Assembly: GCA_964523295.1 (NCBI GenBank)
Contig: CAZGAH010000009.1
Coordinates: 1 to 64,000, forward strand
Reading direction: 5' to 3'
Length of the DNA stretch: 64,000 nt
DNA from: CAZGAH01 sp964523295
GTDB taxonomy: Bacteria; Desulfobacterota; Desulfovibrionia; Desulfovibrionales; Desulfovibrionaceae
The position numbers and the translations under genes were made by a program. Numbering within the stretch: the first letter of the stretch is position 1; each line of letters opens with the position of its first letter. This document shows, one piece after another, positions 57,015-64,000 of the stretch. Below the pieces are notes generated by a model. That model had not been told where the DNA came from and did no database searches. It was given only the letters and a program-made list of their open reading frames with translations.

Positions 57015-57470
57015 TCAATTCGGACCCCGATACTCGGTCAGAATCAATCCGTACAACGCGGGAATGGTTTCCGGCTGCAGGTGCTGTCCTTTCTCATAGA
57101 GTTCGGTTAAAAAACACAATTTTTTCGATACGTCAAAAACGAAAACCAGTCCCAATTGTTCGTTTTCAGCCTTACCTTTGGCCAGTTCCAGATCCAACCG
57201 CCATTTGTTGGCCTCTTCCTCGGTCCAGGTACTGGATTCGATGGCGCCCTCGTAGATGACCGTTCCCAGAATCCTCACGAACTCCTTGAGCGTGAAGCCC
57301 TCGGGGACAATGCCCTCGACAGGATGTCTGGCGTTTTGCATGACCTGAGCCGGCAGCAGCACCTTGCACGCCAGCATCTTTTCCGGCGGCCCTCCTGCGC
57401 ACGAGAGCAACTGCGGCGTAACCGCCCCAAGCACCAACAGCGAAAAGATAAATTTCCAATGACCGCGCAT
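57015..57470 (-). CDS. Predicted lipoprotein of unknown function
   Basis: 151 residues with a signal peptide and lipobox (PQLLSC) and a mature part without recognisable motifs (two more cysteines, KKLCFLTELYEKGQ). ATG 57470 follows AAGGAG by five bases; the frame is open to 57512. It is divergent from the SDR gene. No homologue comes to mind. Confidence 0.62.
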   Translation of the reverse strand: MRGHWKFIFSLLVLGAVTPQLLSCAGGPPEKMLACKVLLPAQVMQNARHPVEGIVPEGFTLKEFVRILGTVIYEGAIESSTWTEEEANKWRLDLELAKGKAENEQLGLVFVFDVSKKLCFLTELYEKGQHLQPETIPALYGLILTEYRGPN

Positions 57471-57747
57471 GGGTTCTCCTTGCAATGCATCTCCATCGTT
57501 CCCCAGAGACACTGCCTGCGTCGCGGCATCCGTGGCGCATCGGGCAACAGACCTGCCTTTTCCGCTTCAAACCGCCCCCCGGAACGACATGGCGACGTGT
57601 TTAGCACAGCCCGAATTGATTAGCCAGATGGCGAAAATGCAATCGCCGCATTCCTGTTGCCGCGGCAAGGCCGCGGGAGTACACTGGGAGCGGCTGCATC
57701 GTACTCGTCACCAGACAGAGGACAACGACGCGGACAGGAGCGATCCC

Positions 57748-59241
57748 ATGGCTGAATCTACCGTCCTGATAACCGGTTCAACCGGCTATATCGGAGGCCG
57801 ACTGGCGCCCTTGCTGCTGGAGCGTGGTCTGAAGGTCCGGGCAATGGCCCGCACGGCGGCCAAGCTCGCGGCCAGGCCGTGGGCCAGGCATCCGGATTTG
57901 CAAATCGCCGAGGCGGACATCCTGAACGAGGAGGCCATGCGCCAGGCATTACGCGGAGTCCGGGCCGCGTATTATCTGGTCCACTCCATGGAGTCGCGCC
58001 AGCGGAATTTTGCCGATACCGACCGCAATGCCGCGCAAATCATGGCTCGCGCCGCCGCGGCCGAGGGCGTGGAGCGTATCATCTATCTCAGCGGACTCAT
58101 GCCGCCGCTGCCCGAGCAGATCATCTCCGGACATTTGCGCTCACGCGCCGAAGTCGCCGCCATCCTCCAGGCCGGACCCGTGCCGGTCACGGTGCTGCGC
58201 GCGGCCCAGATTCTCGGCTCCGGCAGCGCCTCCTTCGAAATGCTGCGCTATCTGGCGGACCGGCTGCCCGTGATGCTCACACCGCGCTGGGTACGCACCG
58301 AATGCCAGCCCATCGCCGTACGCAATGTGCTCGAATACCTGGCCGGGTGCCTGGAGCATCCGGAAACCATCGGCCAGACCTACGACATCGGCGGCCCCTT
58401 CATCGAAACCTACGAGCGGCTCTTCCGTATCTATTGCGAAGAGGCCGGGCTCAAACCACGGCTGATCATTCCGTTGCCCTTTCTCTCGCCCCGGCTCTCC
58501 TCCTACTGGGTCGGCCTGGTCTCTCCCGTACCCGTGGCCCTGGCCCGACCGCTCATTCGCGGCTTGAACAACCGCGTAGTCTGCTCCGATTACCGCATCC
58601 GCGACATCATCCCCCAGGAACTCCTGGACTGCCGCTCGGCCATACGCATGGCCCTGGACAAGGTGCGCCAGCAGATCGTCCCCACGTGCTGGTCCGACGC
58701 CGGGCATACGCGATTGCCCGAATGGGCGGCCTGCGGCGACGCCCCCTACGCCGGCGGACGGATCCACGAGTTGAGCTTCCGCGTCACCGTCGATGCGCCC
58801 CTCGCCGAGGTCTGGAGCTGCCTGAGCGCGGTCGGCGGCCGCACCGGCTGGTACGCCGGCGACCTGCTCTGGAAACTGCGCGGCTGGCTGGACTCCCTGT
58901 CCCGTGGTCCGGGACTCAACCGCGGCCGCCGGAATGCCGCCCGGCTCCAGCTCGGCGACGCGCTCGATTTCTGGCGCGTGGTCGATATTCAGGAGAACCA
59001 GCGTTTGCTGCTTCTGGCCGAAATGAAACTTCCGGGCGAGGCCCTGCTCGAATTCACGCTCGAACCCGGCCCGTCCGGGGTCGAAATCCGCCAACGGTCG
59101 CGCTTCCTGCCACGCGGCGTAGCCGGCGAGGCGTACTGGTGGGCGACCTGGCCCCTGCACATCCTCATCTTTCGCTCCATGCTCGCGGCCATCGCAAAAA
59201 AACTCGAAGCCAATATCGTTTCCGGCCCGGAGCGGGTCTGA
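57748..59241 (+). CDS. NAD(P)-binding SDR protein with DUF2867
   Basis: 497 residues. The atypical SDR domain has the nucleotide-binding motif ITGSTGYIGGRLAPLLLERG, then AAYYLVHSMES and YLSGLMPP. From about residue 340 a DUF2867 (polyketide cyclase/START-like) domain follows (HELSFRVTVDAPLAEVWSCLSAVGG). Proteins of this build are common but their substrates are not settled. ATG 57748 has AGGAG eight bases upstream. It is followed by the lipid-like cluster, possibly as its first gene. Confidence 0.88.
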   Translation: MAESTVLITGSTGYIGGRLAPLLLERGLKVRAMARTAAKLAARPWARHPDLQIAEADILNEEAMRQALRGVRAAYYLVHSMESRQRNFADTDRNAAQIMARAAAAEGVERIIYLSGLMPPLPEQIISGHLRSRAEVAAILQAGPVPVTVLRAAQILGSGSASFEMLRYLADRLPVMLTPRWVRTECQPIAVRNVLEYLAGCLEHPETIGQTYDIGGPFIETYERLFRIYCEEAGLKPRLIIPLPFLSPRLSSYWVGLVSPVPVALARPLIRGLNNRVVCSDYRIRDIIPQELLDCRSAIRMALDKVRQQIVPTCWSDAGHTRLPEWAACGDAPYAGGRIHELSFRVTVDAPLAEVWSCLSAVGGRTGWYAGDLLWKLRGWLDSLSRGPGLNRGRRNAARLQLGDALDFWRVVDIQENQRLLLLAEMKLPGEALLEFTLEPGPSGVEIRQRSRFLPRGVAGEAYWWATWPLHILIFRSMLAAIAKKLEANIVSGPERV

Positions 59242-59372
59242 CGCCTGCCGGAAAAGCGAACCTCGCTCGCACACGACAACGCGCGAACAAGGCCCATGCC
59301 CCTGACGGATTGATGCGTCCGGCCCGCGCCCCCCTCTTTTCTTTCCCCGGCGCTCCGTCTACAATCCCTCCC

Positions 59373-60824
59373 ATGCCTACGCTCGACGACACGTCCATCC
59401 TGCTCGTGCATCCGCTCGGACGCAATTGCGGTGCCGATATTGCCCGACTCGCCAACATCATGCCGCCGCTGGGACTGGCCAGCCTGGCCGCCTGGCTGGA
59501 ACGCGAAGGGTTTGCCGCGTGCGTTGTGGACTGCTACGCCCGCGGCGGCGCGGACCGGCTGCTGCGGGAGCGGCTGCTGGCCCTGCGCCCGCGCTGGATC
59601 GGCTTCTCCTGCACCACGGCGACCTTTCCCGATGGCCTGCGTCTGGCTCGTCTGGCCAAGAGCGCCCTGCCCGGCGTACGCACTGTCTTCGGCGGCGTCC
59701 ATGCCTCCTCGCAGCGGGAAACGCTCCTGCACCACTTTCCGGAGATAGACTACGTCGTAGCGGGCGAGGGCGAAGAGCCCCTGACGGCCCTGCTGCGCAG
59801 CGGGGAAAAGGGCCTGGAGAACATCCCCGGCCTGGCCTGGCGCGACGCCGACGGGACGCCACGCTGGAATGCCCGCGGCCGCCCGACGCTCGCGCTCGAT
59901 CAACTGCCCTTCCCGGCCTATGAAAAACTCGACAATTATCCGAACGCCTATACGCTGCCCATCTTCAACTACCCCAGCGTGCCGAATGCCAGCTGCATTT
60001 CCAGCCGGGGCTGCACCTACGCATGCAGCTATTGCGATCGCTCCGTATTCGGCCGCAGTTACCGCTGCAACTCGGCCGACTACCTGTATGCCCACCTGGC
60101 CTATCTGAAGGAGCGGTTCGGCATCCGTCATATCAATTTTTACGACGATCAATTCACCCTGGATTCCGGCCGCGTTGCGGCATTCACCAGACTGATGGCC
60201 GACCGCCCCCTGGGCATGACCTTCAATTGCGCCGTGCGCGCCGACCATGTCGGCCAGGACACCTTCCGCCAGCTCAAGGCCGCTGGATGCTGGATGGTCA
60301 GCCTGGGCATCGAATCCGGAGACAGGGACCTGCTCGTACGCCACGGTCGCACCCTGCCCCTGGAGCAGACCGCCCGGGCCGTGCAGGAGGCCAAAAGGGC
60401 CGGGCTGCGGGTCAAGGGATTGCTCATGATGGGCCTGCCCGGCGAAACGGAACAGAGCATCCGCCAGACCTTCGACTACGCGCGCTCGTTGCGTCTGGAT
60501 GAAGTCAATCTGACCAAATTCACGCCCTTTCCAGGCGCCCCGCTCTACGCCGACATCCGCGAACACGGCGTCTTTGAAGAGGACTTCGAGCGCATGGACT
60601 GCATGCATTTCGTCTTCGTGCCCGCGGGCCTGACCCGGGAACGGCTGGAAGAGCTGTTCATCGCCTTCTATAAAAGCCATTATACGCGGTCACGCGTGCT
60701 TTGGGACCGTCTGGCCATGCTCTGGCGCTCGCCGGACAGCTGGCGGCGCTTCCTCGCCCATCTTCCTGCGTTTCTCCGCTTCGCCCACAGTGGCAAACGC
60801 TGGGAGGACGAACACGATGCCTGA
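59373..60824 (+). CDS. B12-binding-type radical SAM protein
   Basis: 483 residues. The N-terminal cobalamin-binding-like domain (ILLVHPLGRNC, IGFSCTTATFPDGLRLARL, VFGGVHASSQ) lacks the classical DxHxxG. The radical SAM core is CTYACSYC with RGC just before, and SLGIESGDRDLL comes later. The C-terminal third resembles those of BchE/hopanoid-type enzymes. ATG 59373 is the natural start of the conserved sequence; the long upstream frame is the shadow of the SDR gene. It ends inside the next gene by eight bases, which supports one operon. Confidence 0.88.
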   Translation: MPTLDDTSILLVHPLGRNCGADIARLANIMPPLGLASLAAWLEREGFAACVVDCYARGGADRLLRERLLALRPRWIGFSCTTATFPDGLRLARLAKSALPGVRTVFGGVHASSQRETLLHHFPEIDYVVAGEGEEPLTALLRSGEKGLENIPGLAWRDADGTPRWNARGRPTLALDQLPFPAYEKLDNYPNAYTLPIFNYPSVPNASCISSRGCTYACSYCDRSVFGRSYRCNSADYLYAHLAYLKERFGIRHINFYDDQFTLDSGRVAAFTRLMADRPLGMTFNCAVRADHVGQDTFRQLKAAGCWMVSLGIESGDRDLLVRHGRTLPLEQTARAVQEAKRAGLRVKGLLMMGLPGETEQSIRQTFDYARSLRLDEVNLTKFTPFPGAPLYADIREHGVFEEDFERMDCMHFVFVPAGLTRERLEELFIAFYKSHYTRSRVLWDRLAMLWRSPDSWRRFLAHLPAFLRFAHSGKRWEDEHDA

Positions 60825-62049
60825 GTCCGAACTGCTGGCCGTGGTGGCCATTCCCGTCTACAACCACGCTTCGACGCTGCGCGCCGTCGTCCAGGCAGCG
60901 TTCGCGACGTTGCGTACGCTTCCTCCGGATCTGCCGTCCGCGCACCCGCATGTCCTGGTGGTGGACGACGGCAGCGACGACAATCCGGCCGCGGCCCTGG
61001 CGGGCCTGGACGGCGTCGAACTGCGGCGGCACGAGCGCAATCGCGGCAAGGGAGCGGCAATCCGTACCGCGGCCCAGGCGGCGCGGGACATGGGCGCAAC
61101 GCACCTGGTCACCCTCGACGCCGACGGGCAGCACGACCCTTCCGATCTGCCCCGCTTTCTCGCCGTGCTCAAGGACTCGCCCCTGGCGATCGTAATCGGA
61201 AAGCGCGACATGTCTTCTCCGGATGTCCCGCGCATATCGCGTTTTGGCCGCTGGTTCTCCAACTTTTGGGTGCGCGTACACACGGGTCAGGCCGTGGGCG
61301 ACAGCCAGAGCGGTTTTCGGGCCTATCCACTGGCGCTGCTGGAAGGCTTGCCGTTGCGGGAGTCGCGCTACGCCTTCGAGGTGGAGGTACTCGTGAAATC
61401 GGCCTGGGCCGGGGCCCGGCTCAGAGACGTGGACATCCTCGTACACTACGCGCCGCGTGGCCGCCGGATATCCCACTTCCGAGCCTGGGGCGATAACGTC
61501 CGCATCGCCTGGCTCAACACCCGGCTCACCCTGCGCTGCCTGCTCCCCTGGCCACAGGCCAGACTGATCGCACGGGAGACGCCGGACCGGATCACCGCGA
61601 TTCATCCGCTCCGCTCGATCCGTCAGTTGCTGCGCAATGGCGTAGCTCCGGCTGACCTGGCCTGGTCGGCGGCATTGGGCGTGGGCATCGGCGCGTTCCC
61701 GCTTCTGGGCATACAGACCGTGACCGTGCTGGCCGTTGCCGGCTACCTGGGACGAAACAGGCTGGCAGCCCTGGCCGCCAATCAACTGTGCACGCCGCCT
61801 TTGGTCCCGGCCTTGTGCGTGGAAATCGGATTTTTTCTCCGGCACGGTCATTTTCTGACCGAATTGTCGCTGGACACCCTGGGCCGGCAGGCCCTGGACC
61901 GGCTCTGGGAGTGGCTGCTCGGCGCGTTCCTGGCCGGTCCGTTCCTGGCCGGGCTGATCGCGGCCATCGTCTACGCGCTCTCTCTGACCCTCAACGCACA
62001 ACTCCGGGCGATGCGTCATGTTGCCGACAAGTGGAAACGACCGCGATAA
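60817..62049 (+). CDS. GT2 family glycosyltransferase fused to DUF2062 membrane domain
   Basis: 410 residues. The GT2 domain shows VVAIPVYNHASTLRAVV, VVDDGSDDNPA, RNRGKGAAIRTAAQAA and VTLDADGQHDPSDL with the DxD motif; QSGFRAYPL follows. From about residue 260 the DUF2062 domain contains three hydrophobic helices (AALGVGIGAFPLLGIQTVTV). The build is polyprenol/lipid-linked-sugar-like. ATG 60817 has GGGAGG upstream. It overlaps its neighbours on both sides, so it belongs to the lipid-type operon. Confidence 0.9.
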   Translation: MPESELLAVVAIPVYNHASTLRAVVQAAFATLRTLPPDLPSAHPHVLVVDDGSDDNPAAALAGLDGVELRRHERNRGKGAAIRTAAQAARDMGATHLVTLDADGQHDPSDLPRFLAVLKDSPLAIVIGKRDMSSPDVPRISRFGRWFSNFWVRVHTGQAVGDSQSGFRAYPLALLEGLPLRESRYAFEVEVLVKSAWAGARLRDVDILVHYAPRGRRISHFRAWGDNVRIAWLNTRLTLRCLLPWPQARLIARETPDRITAIHPLRSIRQLLRNGVAPADLAWSAALGVGIGAFPLLGIQTVTVLAVAGYLGRNRLAALAANQLCTPPLVPALCVEIGFFLRHGHFLTELSLDTLGRQALDRLWEWLLGAFLAGPFLAGLIAAIVYALSLTLNAQLRAMRHVADKWKRPR

Positions 62050-62938
62050 TACCCGAGGCTGGACGAGCCGCAGTCTGGGATCGCGATTACAGCACGAATT
62101 TTTCTATCGTCTGATCCGGTTGGGAGGACGTCGGCTGGCGTACCTGTTCCTCTATCCGGTGGTCGGCTGGTATACGCTTTGCCGGCCGTCGGCACGGCGG
62201 CGCACGGAATACTATCTGCGCCGACGCTTCCCCGCCGCCGACCGGCTCGAACTGCTGCGCCACAGCTACCGCCTCAGCCTGGCCTTCGCCCGCGTGCTGG
62301 TGGACCGCGCCCGCATTGGCATCGAAGGGCCGCACAGCCTGAAGGTGACATTTCCGGACCGGAACGCCATGCTGGAGATCATGGCCGGCGGCGGCTTCGT
62401 GCTGATGAACGCACACGTCGGCTGCTGGCAGGTGGCCATGTCCGCCATTGACTTTCTGCAAACCCCGGTGAATATGCTCCTGCAGCGCGAGCACGGGGAT
62501 GTAGACCGACAGTACTACGAGCACCGGGGAGAGCGGCAACCGTTCCGGATCATCGAACCCGGCGGCTACCTGGGCGGCGTGCTGGAAATGCTGGCCGTTC
62601 TCAAACGTCGGGAAGCGCTGTGCGTCATGGGCGACCGCATCCTGGGCAGCGAGCGCAATGTGTTGCGCGTACCGTTCCTGGGCCGGGAGGCACGGTTTCC
62701 ATACAGCGCCTACGCCCTGGCCTCGGCCGCGCAAACCCCGGTTGCCGTGCTCCTGACCCGGAAGACCGGACCTGACAGCTATACGCTGCAACTGGCCCGG
62801 GTCATCCGTCCCGAACCTGGCCTGGGCCGCGAACCCGCGGCCTATTATCCCTGTGTCCTGGCCTTTGCGCAGGCGCTGGAAGTCTATGTCCGGGAATACC
62901 CGTATCAATTTTTCAATTTTCACGATCTGTGGGCGTGA
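62018..62938 (+). CDS. LpxL/HtrB-like lysophospholipid acyltransferase
   Basis: 306 residues. It resembles lipid A secondary acyltransferases: the opening YRLIRLGGRRLAYLFLYPVVG includes a membrane helix. FVLMNAHVGCWQVAM holds the family NH(x)GxW-like site, and the later CVMGDRILGSERNVL and PFLGREARFPYSAYALA fit the same family. In this operon it may transfer an ACP-bound acyl chain. ATG 62018 lies inside the previous gene; a little downstream start is possible. Confidence 0.83.
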   Translation: MLPTSGNDRDNTRGWTSRSLGSRLQHEFFYRLIRLGGRRLAYLFLYPVVGWYTLCRPSARRRTEYYLRRRFPAADRLELLRHSYRLSLAFARVLVDRARIGIEGPHSLKVTFPDRNAMLEIMAGGGFVLMNAHVGCWQVAMSAIDFLQTPVNMLLQREHGDVDRQYYEHRGERQPFRIIEPGGYLGGVLEMLAVLKRREALCVMGDRILGSERNVLRVPFLGREARFPYSAYALASAAQTPVAVLLTRKTGPDSYTLQLARVIRPEPGLGREPAAYYPCVLAFAQALEVYVREYPYQFFNFHDLWA

Positions 62939-62990
62939 CTATCTGCCGACTGGCTCTGTTCAATACGCCAGTCGCGCGTGAGGAGCGAAA

Positions 62991-63245
62991 ATGGACATTG
63001 CGCAAAAACTGAAAGAGCTGTTGGTCCAGGAGCTGAAACTGGAAGATGTCGACCCGGCCGATCTCCCTGACGATACGGTCCTGTTCGGCGAAGGGCTCGG
63101 GCTGGATTCGCTGGACGCGGTGGAGATAGTCGTGCTGGTGCAAAAACATTTTGGCGTGGAAATCAAGACGCTCGAAGAGGGGCAGGAGGCCTTCGCCTCC
63201 ATTGCCAGCCTGGCGGCGTATATTGCCGAACGCCAGCCTGCATGA
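62991..63245 (+). CDS. Acyl carrier protein
   Basis: 84 residues with a clear phosphopantetheine site, GLGLDSLDAVEIVVLVQKHF, and an acidic helix 2, typical of discrete type II ACPs. GAGGAG precedes the ATG. Its stop overlaps the ketosynthase start as ATGA. Confidence 0.93.
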   Translation: MDIAQKLKELLVQELKLEDVDPADLPDDTVLFGEGLGLDSLDAVEIVVLVQKHFGVEIKTLEEGQEAFASIASLAAYIAERQPA

Positions 63246-64000
63246 CGCAGACGCGGATAACGACCGAGGCGCCGGCGGTGACCGGAATCGGTTGCCTGTG
63301 CGCGGCCGGAGCCGATCTCGAGGCCTGCACGAGCGCCCTGTTCGGGACACGAGCGACACCTGCGCCGCCGCGACGCTTTGCCACCGCCCATGACCCGCCT
63401 TTTCCCGTGTTCGAGCTTCCCGATTCCGTCATCGACGCGCTTCCCGCACCGAAGGGCACGGACGGTAAAACGCCCGAGGAATGGACCAGGAACCCCGTCG
63501 GCACGCGTCAGGTACTGCTGACGGCCCGCCTGACTCTGGCCGCCGCCGGGCAGGCCCTGGCCGACGCGAAGCTGACGCCGGAGACCTTATCCGGCGTGCG
63601 GGTGGGCGTCTGCGTCGGCACGAGCACAGGCTGCACCATGAACGATGAACCCTTTTATGCGGCCTCCCGGACTGGCGGCCGGCCGGATATGGCGCCGATT
63701 CGGCGCTATCTCGACAACAATCCGGCGTCGTTGACGGCCAGGGCCTTCGGCCTGCGTGGCCCGCTACAGACCGTGGTCAACGCCTGCGCCTCGGGCTCGG
63801 ACGCCATCGGCATCGCAGCCGGCTGGATCCGGCATGGTCTCTGCGACATTGCCCTGGCCGGCGGTGCGGATGAACTCTGCCGCGTCACGGTCAACGGATT
63901 CGGTTCGTTGCTCATCGCCGACCGCGCGCCCTGCAAACCCTTCGACCGCGACCGCCGGGGACTGAACCTGGGCGAAGGGGCCGCCATGCTGGTCCTGGAA
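63242..64000 (+). CDS. Beta-ketoacyl synthase (partial, cut by window end)
   Basis: Type II ketosynthase; 253 residues are visible and the rest lies outside the window. The family opening TGIGCLCAAGADL and the VGVCVGTSTGC element are followed by the active-site motif VNACASGSDAIGIAAGWIR with its catalytic cysteine. DIALAGGADELCRVTVNGF, CKPFDRDRRGLNLGEGAAM then follow. It elongates ACP-bound chains together with the preceding carrier. Confidence 0.93.
   Translation, partial: MTQTRITTEAPAVTGIGCLCAAGADLEACTSALFGTRATPAPPRRFATAHDPPFPVFELPDSVIDALPAPKGTDGKTPEEWTRNPVGTRQVLLTARLTLAAAGQALADAKLTPETLSGVRVGVCVGTSTGCTMNDEPFYAASRTGGRPDMAPIRRYLDNNPASLTARAFGLRGPLQTVVNACASGSDAIGIAAGWIRHGLCDIALAGGADELCRVTVNGFGSLLIADRAPCKPFDRDRRGLNLGEGAAMLVLE

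Noticed and set aside
57879..59372. Long N-terminal extension of the radical SAM gene
   Set aside because: It lies over the SDR gene in another frame and is arginine-rich; the radical SAM family similarity begins at ATG 59373.

Overview
The window looks like a piece of a draft genome from a sulfate reducer of the Desulfovibrio group. The evidence is a complete six-subunit Ech-type energy-converting [NiFe] hydrogenase operon, the run hisS-aspS-def-fmt-DUF116, the high GC content, and the many signal-transduction genes. This assignment is inference from gene content; no rRNA is present. Five runs of N (2824-2833, 24942-24994, 26974-26983, 31570-31579, 34810-34819) each fall inside a gene. They are scaffold joins, so the changes of reading frame across them are not biological.

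Layout. 0.4-5.9 kb: echABCDEF on the plus strand, closed by a strong terminator. 6.2-11.8 kb: hisS, aspS, def, fmt and a DUF116 membrane iron-sulfur protein. 11.8-12.4 kb: a decayed IS3-family transposase remnant. 12.4-18.7 kb: a CBS-pair protein and trmL, then on the minus strand rarA, a broken rsmE, gcvT and a large unknown protein. 19.2-23.3 kb: a secreted zinc metalloprotease with FG-GAP-like repeats, followed by two tandemly duplicated secreted FG-GAP-like proteins. 23.4-27.2 kb (minus): an SPL-type radical SAM protein overlapping a ParB-like gene, a sigma-54 regulator, and a tiny membrane protein. 27.7-30.4 kb: fbp, tsaD and a DUF486 protein.

30.5-35.1 kb (minus): an HD-GYP protein, a bactofilin, tyrS, a coiled-coil lipoprotein and a YmdB-type phosphodiesterase, then tRNA-Ser(GGA) on the plus strand. 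35.5-38.3 kb (minus): a compact acyl-AMP ligase / acyl carrier protein / acyltransferase cassette, with a divergent CocE-type hydrolase. 40.6-46.2 kb (minus): a four-gene signalling operon made of a periplasmic amino-acid-type binding lipoprotein, a PAS histidine kinase, a receiver-STAS protein and a GAF/rhodanese protein. 46.4-50.7 kb: a CMD-family protein, a SixA-like phosphatase, recN and a glycosyltransferase.

51.0-52.8 kb: an AAA ATPase translationally coupled to a DUF4276 TOPRIM-like protein, which is a candidate anti-phage pair similar in layout to PARIS. 52.8-57.5 kb (minus): a sugar transferase, a peptide-type ABC permease pair, a split RdgC-like gene pair and a lipoprotein. 57.7-64.0 kb (plus): an SDR/DUF2867 protein, a B12-binding radical SAM enzyme, a GT2-DUF2062 protein, an LpxL-like acyltransferase, an acyl carrier protein and a ketosynthase cut by the window end. 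This last block looks like the start of a type II fatty-acid-like or aryl-polyene-like lipid biosynthetic cluster.
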